Source of the DNA: Desulfurococcales archaeon ex4484_217_1
Lineage (GTDB): Archaea; Thermoproteota; Thermoprotei_A; EX4484-217-1
Direction: 5' to 3'
DNA: 20,909 nucleotides
Assembly (NCBI GenBank): GCA_002254745.1
Contig: NJED01000002.1
Coordinates: 1-20,909, forward strand
A program made the translations under genes and the position numbers. Shown in pieces: positions 7,158 to 13,975 of this stretch. The first letter of the stretch is position 1. Every line of letters begins with the position of its first letter. The notes beneath the pieces were generated by a model. It saw only the letters and a program-made list of their open reading frames with translations. It did no database searches and had not been told where the DNA came from.

Positions 7158-7547
7158 TTACAAAACGGTCTCTGCATATTTCGTTCTACTAACTCCATCG
7201 CTGTGAAGTGGTGTTTGAACTCTGCCAAGTTTTCTCAAGCTTCTTAATACTTCTTGAACTATCTTGTTGAAATCTAGAAGGGCAGTATGGGAAACCAAAA
7301 GTAGGACCAGGTTTTTTCTCAAAGGTATAGCAACTATGGTGTATCCGTTTTCACGTACTGTTAGGTAGTCGCAGAAAACTCTTAGAATATTATCTTTTAC
7401 TAATTTGTCAATAAGGCTCTTTATAAGTAATAGGCTATCATATGTATGCACACATGGGAAACATTCTATTCTACTATCTGAAATAATTATGGCCTCATGA
7501 ATTACATTTCCATCAACAAGCAGTGAAAGAGACTCTTTTAGCACCAT
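7158..7547 (-). CDS. Small roadblock/longin-like protein
   Basis: The 129-residue protein has the clearest roadblock pattern of the three. Paired strands LSLLVDGNVIHEAIIIS lead into a helix (YDSLLLIKSLIDKLV). Strands YLTVRENGYTIVAIPLRKNLVLLLVS and a C-terminal helix FNKIVQEVLRSLRKL follow, and the tail is disordered. ATG 7547 has a strong GAGG eight bases upstream. The V4R-like gene ends 13 bases before it, so the two are very likely co-transcribed. Roadblock domains usually dimerise and bind GTPases. No cognate GTPase lies in the window. Confidence 0.68.
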   Translation of the reverse strand: MVLKESLSLLVDGNVIHEAIIISDSRIECFPCVHTYDSLLLIKSLIDKLVKDNILRVFCDYLTVRENGYTIVAIPLRKNLVLLLVSHTALLDFNKIVQEVLRSLRKLGRVQTPLHSDGVSRTKYAETVL

Positions 7548-7560
7548 CCTCTCTTTACCT

Positions 7561-7971
7561 CTATTTTACAAACATAGCGATTCTTACTCTACCCTCACCC
7601 TTATATGATACACTAAAAAATCCATTCTCAGAGAGAGCGTCAGCAAGTCCTCTAATAATAGGGTATTTCGCTCTACCCCTACACATGGGCATGTTTATTC
7701 CTGTAAACTCAATGCACGGTATTCCGCCGTTGATTTCCTGAAATCTAAAATATTTTACTACGCCTATTTTTGCGAGTTCATTAAATATTCTCTTAATCAA
7801 TAAAGGAGAATACTCTGGTTTCCTCGTAACATTATGTATTGCATTACCCAAAGCCCTACCTAGGTAATATGCGACAGTACATGATATTTGCTTACCAAAT
7901 ATTTTCTCTAATTCTGCAAACATTAGCGTTAGAAGCATGTTACAGTTTATTACCTTATACTCCTCATACAA
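7561..7971 (-). CDS. V4R-like (4-vinyl reductase type) small ligand-binding domain protein
   Basis: The 136-residue protein begins at TTG with GGTGAG six bases upstream. Helix GRALGNAIHNV, helix IFNELAKIGVVKYF and a C-terminal module (IEFTGINMPMCRGR, IIRGLADALSENG, SVSYKGEGRVRIAMFV) follow. This matches the V4R layout of a conserved Cys, then a (L/I)RG(F/L) helix and a final beta hairpin. V4R proteins bind small molecules. The fold is related to the Bet3 subunits of TRAPP and has been proposed as their ancestor. A V4R protein beside roadblock proteins is the notable part of this context. Several usual second Cys positions are absent, so metal binding is uncertain. Confidence 0.6.
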   Translation of the reverse strand: MYEEYKVINCNMLLTLMFAELEKIFGKQISCTVAYYLGRALGNAIHNVTRKPEYSPLLIKRIFNELAKIGVVKYFRFQEINGGIPCIEFTGINMPMCRGRAKYPIIRGLADALSENGFFSVSYKGEGRVRIAMFVK

Positions 7972-8010
7972 CTAAAGCTCACCTTGTAGAAGAAGATGGG
8001 AAAAACAGAG

Positions 8011-8036
8011 ATTTAATATTAGTACGTTATTTCGCC
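8011..8036 (-). promoter_or_regulatory. Promoter of the V4R-roadblock unit with GGCGAAAT element
   Basis: On the minus strand GGCGAAAT (8036-8029) stands just upstream of a TATA-like ATATTAAAT (about 8020-8011). Transcription would start near 7990, shortly before the GGTGAG Shine-Dalgarno site at 7983-7978. The GGCGAAA element also occurs in three other gaps of this window. Confidence 0.4.
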
Positions 8037-8060
8037 GGGTAATCGAACATGGAAAAAATA

Positions 8061-8942
8061 CTATTTATACCCTACAATAATTAATGTTCCTAAAACAACG
8101 TTGTATGATGCCCAAATAGCTAGAAGTATATATGATAAGCTAGGTATAATCAGTAGTGCGGCTAATGCAACGCTACCGAGTAGAGTGTTAATCACAGACA
8201 GTCTTCTCATAACAAATTTAGGGCTGTAATTGCCGAATACCTTTATCAAGAATCTAAGCACAGAGTTGCCTTTTATCCTGGAATATATTGAAAGTCTATA
8301 AAACGTCTCCATACCCAGGCTTGTAAGCCTATAGTGTACTTCAGTTTTTGTTCTCCCAAAAAGTTTATTAGTTATCTTCTGAGTAAATGATTCCCTCCTA
8401 TATTTCTTGAATAAACGAACCTCACTCCTAGGTTCAGCATAGGGGTCTAGGTACATTGCTAGACGCTGGGGTGAAAGCCCTATTATTTGCGATAATGTAG
8501 ATAGTGAAAGCTCATTGCGTCTACTAGTGCCAAGAGCAACTAATGTGTCGTGTATGTAGTTTACAGGGATAACTATTTTAATCATATCTCTTGCCTTAAC
8601 CCTACCGTATCTTGATCTAAGTGCTGTTTTTAAGTCGCTAACACCTAATATGGCAAATAAGTCTTCAATAGCGTTCCTGCCTAATTCCGTAAGTTCATAT
8701 AAATCGCCTCTACTGTTACTCTTCTTAACTAGGCCCTTAATTTCAAGCTTCCTAAGAGCGTCAAGAATAGGTTTCTTTCTTTGACCTAGAACTCTAGCTA
8801 TTTCTGCTGCTGTAAGAGGTTTTCTTGAGGATGCTAGTTGAAAAACAATGTCAAGTTGAAGACTGGATCTAGCAAAGTCTATTAAGCTATCAAACTCCCG
8901 TATCTTCTCTATTTTTAGCTGTAAATCTGTTACACTCAACAT
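8061..8942 (-). CDS. Membrane-anchored tandem winged-helix regulator (ArnR-like architecture)
   Basis: This is the longest member of the local family (293 residues). It carries the signature DSLIDFARSSLQL, a winged helix at about 28-95 (AAEIARVLGQRKKPILDALRKLE, wing RGDLYEL), and a second winged-helix-like unit at about 125-215 (LSTLSQIIGLSPQRLAMYL, then YRLTSLGMETFYRL). Two C-terminal membrane helices lie at about 250-267 and 270-291. ATG 8942 is preceded by GGTGAT and by a TATA-like ATTAAATAAC about 25 bases upstream. It has its own promoter and is followed after 89 bases by the V4R-roadblock unit. DNA targets are unknown; membrane-tethered transcription control is inferred from ArnR-type proteins. 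Confidence 0.85.
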   Translation of the reverse strand: MLSVTDLQLKIEKIREFDSLIDFARSSLQLDIVFQLASSRKPLTAAEIARVLGQRKKPILDALRKLEIKGLVKKSNSRGDLYELTELGRNAIEDLFAILGVSDLKTALRSRYGRVKARDMIKIVIPVNYIHDTLVALGTSRRNELSLSTLSQIIGLSPQRLAMYLDPYAEPRSEVRLFKKYRRESFTQKITNKLFGRTKTEVHYRLTSLGMETFYRLSIYSRIKGNSVLRFLIKVFGNYSPKFVMRRLSVINTLLGSVALAALLIIPSLSYILLAIWASYNVVLGTLIIVGYK

Positions 8943-9113
8943 ATCACCGTTTCGAAGTTATTTAATGTAGTAAGATTTCTATGTTGCCGACGCTTCGTGA
9001 TCCTAGAAACTCCATGAACCCAGATTATTCTCCGACCTGTAGAGGGACAGAGAGAAGAATAGGCAACCTAATTTCGCCAACTAGTAGAATGCATATATTT
9101 GCACAGTGTCCTT
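8943..9113. other. Intergenic spacer with promoter and GGCGAAAT element
   Basis: The 171 bases separate the TM winged-helix gene from the next leftward regulator gene. They hold the promoter of the 8061-8942 gene (TATA-like tract near 8960-8968), another minus-strand TATA-like AAATATATGC near 9090-9100, and GGCGAAAT (minus strand, 9078-9071). I see no gene. Confidence 0.4.
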
Positions 9114-9554
9114 CTACATGTTTTCCAGTATTTCTCTCTCCTTCCTCCTATACCATTCTTTTTCCTTCATCATTTCAAGAAACCTTCTACCTTCTTCAGT
9201 AACTATATAGGATCCCGAAGGCGACTTAACTATGTAGCCTCTAGCTTCAAGCCTTTTAATTCGCTCGCCAATAACTGGAGATATTTCTCCTAGCTCAGCT
9301 ATTATGTCTTCTAATGCTGCTTCACCTCTTAAGCTTATCTTCCTTATTAACTTTATATCCCAGTCTCTCAGAGCTTCTTTTCGATAAGGATTCTTCATTC
9401 TCCTACTCCATTCCTCTTCATACCTTGCAAGAACAGGTAATCCTCCTGAAAGTTCCTCTCTACGGCTAAGTTTCGGTCTAAAAATAACGTAGCCTACTAG
9501 AGAAATCCATAGGGCTAAGGCTATGATGAGAAGTGTTATGCCCAAATCAATCAA
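9114..9554 (-). CDS. Winged-helix protein with N-terminal membrane anchor
   Basis: The 146-residue protein starts at TTG with GGGT upstream. Residues 2-27 are a membrane helix (LGITLLIIALALWISLVGYVIF). A charged linker leads to a winged helix at about 68-132 (IKLIRKISLRGEAALEDIIAEL, ERIKRLEARGYIVKSPSGSYIVTEEG) and a basic, Lys/Arg/Glu-rich tail. The anchor is at the opposite end from the ArnR-like proteins nearby, so this is a different architecture with the same theme of a membrane-tethered DNA-binding domain. It lies 21 bases after the gene at 9576, probably in one operon. Confidence 0.75.
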   Translation of the reverse strand: MIDLGITLLIIALALWISLVGYVIFRPKLSRREELSGGLPVLARYEEEWSRRMKNPYRKEALRDWDIKLIRKISLRGEAALEDIIAELGEISPVIGERIKRLEARGYIVKSPSGSYIVTEEGRRFLEMMKEKEWYRRKEREILENM

Positions 9555-9575
9555 TTAAATTACCCTTAATGAGTT

Positions 9576-9833
9576 TTAAACTATGTCAAGTACGCCGCCT
9601 AGTTTTTCAACGATTTCAACTGCCATATTAGAATGTGCTTTACTTGCTCTAACATAAGCTTTTAACCCTATGTCGAGACCTATAATAAACTTCACTGCTA
9701 CACTTTCATAGTCTTCATTAACTAAATCTATGTAGATGAACTTTTCACCATTAAGGCAAATCACTTCAACATTATGAACTACACCTGACTTCCCTCTAAC
9801 AATGAGTTTTTGTCTTAAGAGGTAGCGGCTCAT
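9576..9833 (-). CDS. Small SGVxHxV-motif protein, paralog of the 4754 gene
   Basis: The 85-residue protein reads VRGKSGVVHNVEVICLNG, then KFIYIDLV, then VAVKFIIGLDIGLKAYV. It matches the protein at 4754-5131 in VRGxSGVxHxV and IGxDI at similar spacing. The core resembles a restriction-endonuclease-like sheet, but the catalytic (D/E)xK Lys is not evident, so a nuclease is doubtful. It is the first gene of a two-gene leftward unit with the TM winged-helix protein. No Shine-Dalgarno site precedes ATG 9833. A TATA-like CTTAAAAATT at 9874-9865 predicts a very short leader. Confidence 0.65.
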   Translation of the reverse strand: MSRYLLRQKLIVRGKSGVVHNVEVICLNGEKFIYIDLVNEDYESVAVKFIIGLDIGLKAYVRASKAHSNMAVEIVEKLGGVLDIV

Positions 9834-9864
9834 AGTATCTTAGCCCGTTTATAGTATTGTACGT

Positions 9865-9874
9865 AATTTTTAAG
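9865..9874 (-). promoter_or_regulatory. TATA-like box for the 9576-9833 gene
   Basis: CTTAAAAATT on the minus strand lies about 37 bases before ATG 9833. A start about 26 bp downstream would leave a leader of roughly ten bases, consistent with the missing Shine-Dalgarno site. Confidence 0.35.
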
Positions 9875-9942
9875 TTAGTGTTTATGATAAGCGTCTGACA
9901 ATCTACTATGATTTGTTGTGAATATCATTTTCTGCTAATTAT

Positions 9943-9970
9943 GTTCCGCGACTGTTCCGAAACCGTTCCG
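9943..9970. repeat. Three GTTCCG direct repeats at 11-bp spacing
   Basis: GTTCCG occurs at 9943-9948, 9954-9959 and 9965-9970, an exact 11-bp period, so all three face the same side of the helix. They lie in the divergent gap (9834-10032), about 60-90 bp before the coiled-coil gene. CG-containing hexamers are rare in this AT-rich sequence. This looks like an operator array for a regulator binding in tandem. The bound protein is unknown. Confidence 0.55.
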
Positions 9971-10032
9971 TTACAATACTGGGGGTATTTTGAAAAATCA
10001 ACTGTGATTAAGAATTTAACACGGTGATGCAT

Positions 10033-11277
10033 GTGAAACGAACATATGCATTAATAATAGTACCCATAGTACTGTTAAGCCTCATAGTTGCAGCAGTGCC
10101 TACGGCTGCGCAGGAAGATGAGGAGACAAAAAAGCTAGCAGAGAAAATGATTATGCTAGCTGAGAGGGCACTAAATTACGCTAAAACACTAGTTAAGAAG
10201 CTCCAAGAACTAAATGTTGATGTTCCCTCAGAGGCCTTAGAAGCTATAGATAATGCAACAACATATCTAAAAGAAGCAAAAGAAGCTTTTAACACAGGCA
10301 ACTATAGGGAAGCCGTCAAACTCGCTTTAAATGCTATGAAAGGTTCAAAACATACTGTTAGAGTATGCGTTGAAGCATGCCATGAAGCAAAAGTAAACAT
10401 CACCATAATTATAGAAGTAACTGAAGGAAACGTAACTGTAAGGAAAGCATTCGGCTTACTAATACAGATAGAGTGGCTTAGAAGGATTGTTGAAAGATTC
10501 TCTCAAATGAACCTAACAGTCCTAGGTGAAAACGCGACAGTTATAGAGGAGAAACTCGAAGAATTAAGGGAGAAACTTGATGAGGCTGAGGAAAAACTTA
10601 AGCATGGATTAGTTAATGAGACAGCAATGATATTAGCTGATGTAAGAAAAGAGCTGTTTAAGCTAATAGCTGAATACCATAGGGAAATAGCTAAAATACA
10701 CATGGAGACAAAACTGAAAAACTACATGCAACATTTAAAAGCATTCCTACTAGGGTTAAGGAATAAACTGAAGAAACTTGAGGAAGATCTAGAGAAGTTA
10801 AAGGAAGAAGGAGTAAATGTTACAACCTATGTAAACAAGGTGAAAGAACTAAATGAAACAATAACAGAAGTTCTAATTAAAGTAGAGGCAGGAAACGTAA
10901 CTAAGGAAACCGTGGTACACATATTTGTTGAGTTAGCGAAATTATATCCGAAGATAAGGATAATAAAAATAGAGGAGGAAATAATACCTAGGCTAGGTGA
11001 AAGAACAGAGAAGGCCAAAGAAATTCTTGAAAAAGTACTTAAAGTACAAGAGAAAAGGATAAAGAAAATAATCGAGAAACTAGAGAAGAAAATAAAAGAC
11101 AAACCATGGTTAAAACCTGTACTAGAACCCATACTAGAGAAGCTAAAGAAGCTTTTAATGCGAATTAAGGAGCACAAACATACACTACTTGAAAACTTAG
11201 AAGAAATAGAGAAACATTTAGAAGAGCTATTAAGCGAAATAAACTCGGCCATTGAAGAAGCTGAAGAGGCAGGGTAA
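10033..11277 (+). CDS. Secreted coiled-coil, sequon-rich surface protein
   Basis: A signal peptide (MKRTYALIIVPIVLLSLIV, ending near PTAAQ) precedes a long, strongly helical, Glu/Lys/Leu-rich region with heptad character throughout, for example LRNKLKKLEEDLEKLKEEG and IEKLEKKIKDK. Nine Asn-x-Thr sequons are present, typical of glycosylated archaeal surface proteins. Two Cys in VCVEACHEA are the only ones. There is no C-terminal membrane anchor, so it may be released or bound to the S-layer. The frame is open from GTG 10024 and ATG 10027. I prefer GTG 10033 because GGTGAT stands four bases upstream and it leaves a clean basic n-region. Function is unknown; structural or adhesive roles are possible. 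Confidence 0.85.
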   Translation: MKRTYALIIVPIVLLSLIVAAVPTAAQEDEETKKLAEKMIMLAERALNYAKTLVKKLQELNVDVPSEALEAIDNATTYLKEAKEAFNTGNYREAVKLALNAMKGSKHTVRVCVEACHEAKVNITIIIEVTEGNVTVRKAFGLLIQIEWLRRIVERFSQMNLTVLGENATVIEEKLEELREKLDEAEEKLKHGLVNETAMILADVRKELFKLIAEYHREIAKIHMETKLKNYMQHLKAFLLGLRNKLKKLEEDLEKLKEEGVNVTTYVNKVKELNETITEVLIKVEAGNVTKETVVHIFVELAKLYPKIRIIKIEEEIIPRLGERTEKAKEILEKVLKVQEKRIKKIIEKLEKKIKDKPWLKPVLEPILEKLKKLLMRIKEHKHTLLENLEEIEKHLEELLSEINSAIEEAEEAG

Positions 11278-11429
11278 AGAATAGAGTAGAAATATTTTTC
11301 CATCCAATATATGTTTAAATAATTCTGCAACATTTTTCTCATTACCTCTAAAAGAGCTGAATAATACGACCTAAGGAAAAATTTTTAAATTTTCATCTAA
11401 GTAGAGTTTTGTTCCAAGAGGAAAGTGAA

Positions 11430-12125
11430 GTGAGTTATAGAAAAATAGCTTTAATGGATATGGATGGCACAGTACTTGCAGGTAGAAGCTTAGAGGCTAT
11501 AAGTAGGCTTGGTTTTAAGGAGAAAGTGGAGGAGATAAAGGAGAAACGGCTGAAGGGTGTTTTAAAAGGTTACGAGGAAAGTTTAAGAGTAGCCTCTTTA
11601 CTTAAGGGAATACCTTTGTCAAGACTTATTAAGGAGTTCGACAAAATAAAGTTTGTTAATGGTGCTAAGGAATTTATTATTTGGCTTAAAAAACTAGGCT
11701 TCATAACTGTTTTAGTAACGGTTTCCTATGATGTCTTAGCTGAAAGAGTTGCTAAGGCTCTTGAAATAGATGAGTTTTACGCTAATAAGCTGGAAGTTGT
11801 TGACGGAGTCATTACGGGTAAAATAGTTATGCCCTTAGGATGGCAGTACGTTAGAAATTGTATGTTTAAATCGGTATGTAAGCTTAATGTTCTTTTTGAA
11901 ACTATGAGGAAGTATGGTGTTCCCATAGGTAAAACTATTGCAATAGGCGATACAGTTCTAGATAAGTGTATGATAAAGTATTCTGGTTTAGGAATAGCAT
12001 TTAACCCCAAAGACAAGGAAATTGTAGAGGTAGCAGATATTGTTGTTTATGGAGATTTCTATAAGCTAAAATCCGTTCTTGGAAGAAATGAAGTGTTTAA
12101 GAGCATAGTTTCATGCAGTACGTGA
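11430..12125 (+). CDS. HAD-superfamily phosphatase (SerB-like)
   Basis: This is a cytoplasmic phosphohydrolase with the HAD motifs in order. Motif I is DMDGTV (nucleophile Asp10, general acid Asp12), a small helical cap follows, motif II is LVTVSY (about 94-99), and motif IV is GDTVLDKC (Asp174, Asp178). The insertion between motifs I and II is the type-I cap seen in phosphoserine phosphatase-like enzymes, but substrate cannot be read from the sequence. Upstream TTG 11409 keeps the frame open. GTG 11430 is preferred because AGAGG precedes it at good spacing and motif I then falls near the N-terminus as usual. The gene leads a tight rightward unit, 10 bases before the PHP gene. The substrate may be shared with neighbouring phosphatases. 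Confidence 0.85.
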   Translation: MSYRKIALMDMDGTVLAGRSLEAISRLGFKEKVEEIKEKRLKGVLKGYEESLRVASLLKGIPLSRLIKEFDKIKFVNGAKEFIIWLKKLGFITVLVTVSYDVLAERVAKALEIDEFYANKLEVVDGVITGKIVMPLGWQYVRNCMFKSVCKLNVLFETMRKYGVPIGKTIAIGDTVLDKCMIKYSGLGIAFNPKDKEIVEVADIVVYGDFYKLKSVLGRNEVFKSIVSCST

Positions 12126-12135
12126 GGTTAACTAT

Positions 12136-12783
12136 ATGGGTAAGTATGATCTACATATACACACTACATTCTCTGATGGAACAATGACCGTAGAGAATGT
12201 TTTGAAAAAAGCTAAGCATATAGGTCTCTCAGGCGTTTCTATAACAGACCATGACACGTTAAGAGGTTCCTTAAAAGCACTATCTATGCAGAAAGACTAC
12301 GGTATCCTAGTTGTACCAGGTGTAGAAGTTTCCACGAGATACGGTCACATTTTGGTCTACGGTTTAACAGAGCTAAAGTATTCCTCAATAAATGAGCTAG
12401 TCGATATAGTACATGAAAACGACGGGTTATTAGCTATTGCACACCCTTATGGTAAATTTACCTTCCTCAAATATCCCATAGTAGACATGACCGAAATTCT
12501 TGAAAAAGCAGATGCTATAGAATGTTACAATGGTAAAACTATTCACAGTAGTAATGTTAAGGCGAAGCACCTAGCAACTAAACTTAAAAAACCATGTATC
12601 GGAGGAAGCGATGCACATATAATTGAGGAAGTAGGCTCCGTATTAACATTAATAAGTGAAAATATAGAATCTATTGACGATTTCATTTCAGCGGTAAAGA
12701 AGGGTAATACAAAGGTCTTAGGCTATAAGAGCTTGTTCTCAATAATTAGCTCCATGATTATCAAGGGGCTTAGATGCTTTTAA
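12136..12783 (+). CDS. PHP-domain metal-dependent phosphoesterase
   Basis: The 215-residue stand-alone PHP protein has metal ligands typical of the family: DLHIHTTFSDG (His7, His9, Asp14), TDHD (Asp38, His39), GVEVS (Glu64), AHPYG (His103) and GGSDAH (Asp159, His161). Such enzymes hydrolyse phosphomonoesters or phosphodiesters with two or three bound metal ions. Relatives include histidinol phosphatase-type and 3',5'-nucleotide phosphatase-type (TrpH/YciV-like) proteins. ATG 12136 has GAGGTT upstream. The close spacing to the HAD gene before and the small ORF after points to one operon. Confidence 0.9.
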   Translation: MGKYDLHIHTTFSDGTMTVENVLKKAKHIGLSGVSITDHDTLRGSLKALSMQKDYGILVVPGVEVSTRYGHILVYGLTELKYSSINELVDIVHENDGLLAIAHPYGKFTFLKYPIVDMTEILEKADAIECYNGKTIHSSNVKAKHLATKLKKPCIGGSDAHIIEEVGSVLTLISENIESIDDFISAVKKGNTKVLGYKSLFSIISSMIIKGLRCF

Positions 12784-12810
12784 ATTTCCAGCGTATTATC
12801 GGGGGTAAGT

Positions 12811-12987
12811 ATGGTTTTATTATTGTTAACGCTAATTTCTGTAAAATTGCTGTTAATACAATACCCATCGGTTAAGTGTATATACAAGCATATATACGAG
12901 CGTACCGACAAATCTTGTGCCTTAAGTCTTTTAAAAATAATGAAATTAAGGATTTTAGCGAAGCATGGGGGAAGAGGTGATAACTGA
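12811..12987 (+). CDS. 58-residue small protein with N-terminal hydrophobic segment
   Basis: ATG 12811 follows a GGGGGT Shine-Dalgarno site (12801-12806) and opens a 58-codon frame whose TGA (12985-12987) overlaps the ATG of the next gene as TGATG. That arrangement points to translational coupling. The protein starts MVLLLLTLISVKLLLIQYP, one likely membrane helix, followed by a basic, Cys-containing segment (KCIYKHIYERTDKSC) and a Lys/Arg-rich tail. I do not recognise a family. It fills a gap of about 200 bases that otherwise looks empty. It could be a small subunit of a membrane complex with the next gene product. Confidence 0.55.
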   Translation: MVLLLLTLISVKLLLIQYPSVKCIYKHIYERTDKSCALSLLKIMKLRILAKHGGRGDN

Positions 12988-13235
12988 TGGGTTTGGCGTT
13001 TCTAGCGCTTGCAGGGGCAATACTTGGTTTCACTTTGGGATTTAGTTTAAGTAAAAAGTATAATAAATTACAGAACGCTATTACACTTGCTTCGCTAGGA
13101 GCTGTTCTACTACCATTATCGATGTTCACTTTAACAGCTCTTATTAGAGCTCCCATGTTTCTCAGCTTGCTTGAAGTAGCTACCGTAGTTATTGCAGTAG
13201 CAATACTTGTATTCTGGTCTGAGAAGTTTTTTTAA
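12987..13235 (+). CDS. Small membrane protein with two to three helices
   Basis: The 82-residue protein begins at ATG with a strong GAGGTGAT Shine-Dalgarno site. Hydrophobic stretches at about 2-20, 31-52 and 56-78 (LLEVATVVIAVAILVFWSEKF) suggest three membrane helices. The first two are separated by a basic loop (SKKYNKLQNA). No family is recognised. It sits between the overlapping small ORF and the phosphoglycolate phosphatase gene, eight bases upstream of the latter, so it is part of the operon. Confidence 0.75.
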   Translation: MGLAFLALAGAILGFTLGFSLSKKYNKLQNAITLASLGAVLLPLSMFTLTALIRAPMFLSLLEVATVVIAVAILVFWSEKFF

Positions 13236-13243
13236 CGATAAAA

Positions 13244-13975
13244 ATGTTTAAACCTAAAATTAAAGCCATTATTACAGATGTTGATGGAACACTAACAATT
13301 AACAGAGAAGACTATAGACTCGAAATGGAAGCGATAAAGGCAATAAGAAAAGCAGAGGAGCAGAGGACACCTGTAATTCTCATTTCAGGTAATGCATTAC
13401 CTATTGTTGTTTCCATATCAAGATATATTGGAACAACAGGACCGGTCGTTGGAGAGAACGGTTGTCTAATATTTTATAAGGGTAAAATACTTAGTGTAGC
13501 TACATTTTCTGCAAGAGATACTGTAAAAGCTGTTCTGGAAAAATTCGGAAACTATATTGAACCATCATGGCAAAACGTGTACAGGGTGTTTGATTTCGCT
13601 TTCAAAGTTAAGAAAAACTTTAGAAACAAAGTAGACCTTATAGTCTCAGACATTCAGAAGTTTTTAGAAATAAAAGGCTTCAATAACGTATTTGTAACGT
13701 TTAGCGGATACGCTCTTCATTTAACGCCTACGAGTGGAGGGAAAGATAAGGGACTTCTCAAAGCGTTAGAGCTAATAGGTCTTAGGAAAGACGAGGTTAT
13801 CTGCATAGGTGACGGGCTTAACGACATAGACTTATTTAGAATATGCCAGTATTCTGCAACAGTATCAAATGCTGATGAAGAACTTAAGAAACTAGCAACA
13901 TATGTTGCATCTAAGCCTAGTGGTAAAGGGTTTGCCGAAATAGTGGAATACATTTTAAACTCTAGTGGCATTTAA
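13244..13975 (+). CDS. Phosphoglycolate phosphatase, archaeal type (HAD IIB)
   Basis: The enzyme removes phosphate from 2-phosphoglycolate or a similar small phosphoester in the cytoplasm. HAD motifs are DVDGTL (Asp12, Asp14), ISGN (47-50), the GKDKG lysine motif (166-170) and GDGLNDIDLF (189-198). The cap between motifs II and III, including VGENGCLIFYKG (69-80), is the C2B type of Cof/archaeal phosphoglycolate phosphatases. The length (243) is normal for that group. ATG 13244 lies in an AT-rich leader with no clear Shine-Dalgarno site, so translation may be coupled to the membrane protein gene. The 3' end overlaps the convergent RNase Z-like gene by four bases. Confidence 0.85.
   Translation: MFKPKIKAIITDVDGTLTINREDYRLEMEAIKAIRKAEEQRTPVILISGNALPIVVSISRYIGTTGPVVGENGCLIFYKGKILSVATFSARDTVKAVLEKFGNYIEPSWQNVYRVFDFAFKVKKNFRNKVDLIVSDIQKFLEIKGFNNVFVTFSGYALHLTPTSGGKDKGLLKALELIGLRKDEVICIGDGLNDIDLFRICQYSATVSNADEELKKLATYVASKPSGKGFAEIVEYILNSSGI

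Noticed and set aside
7839..8042. Plus-strand frame crossing the start of the V4R-like gene
   Set aside because: It covers the promoter and Shine-Dalgarno site of the leftward gene and has no features of its own.
10827..11342. Long antisense frame opposite the coiled-coil gene
   Set aside because: Its Ser/Phe-rich composition is what Glu/Lys/Leu codons give in reverse. It has no domain features, and the plus-strand gene explains it.
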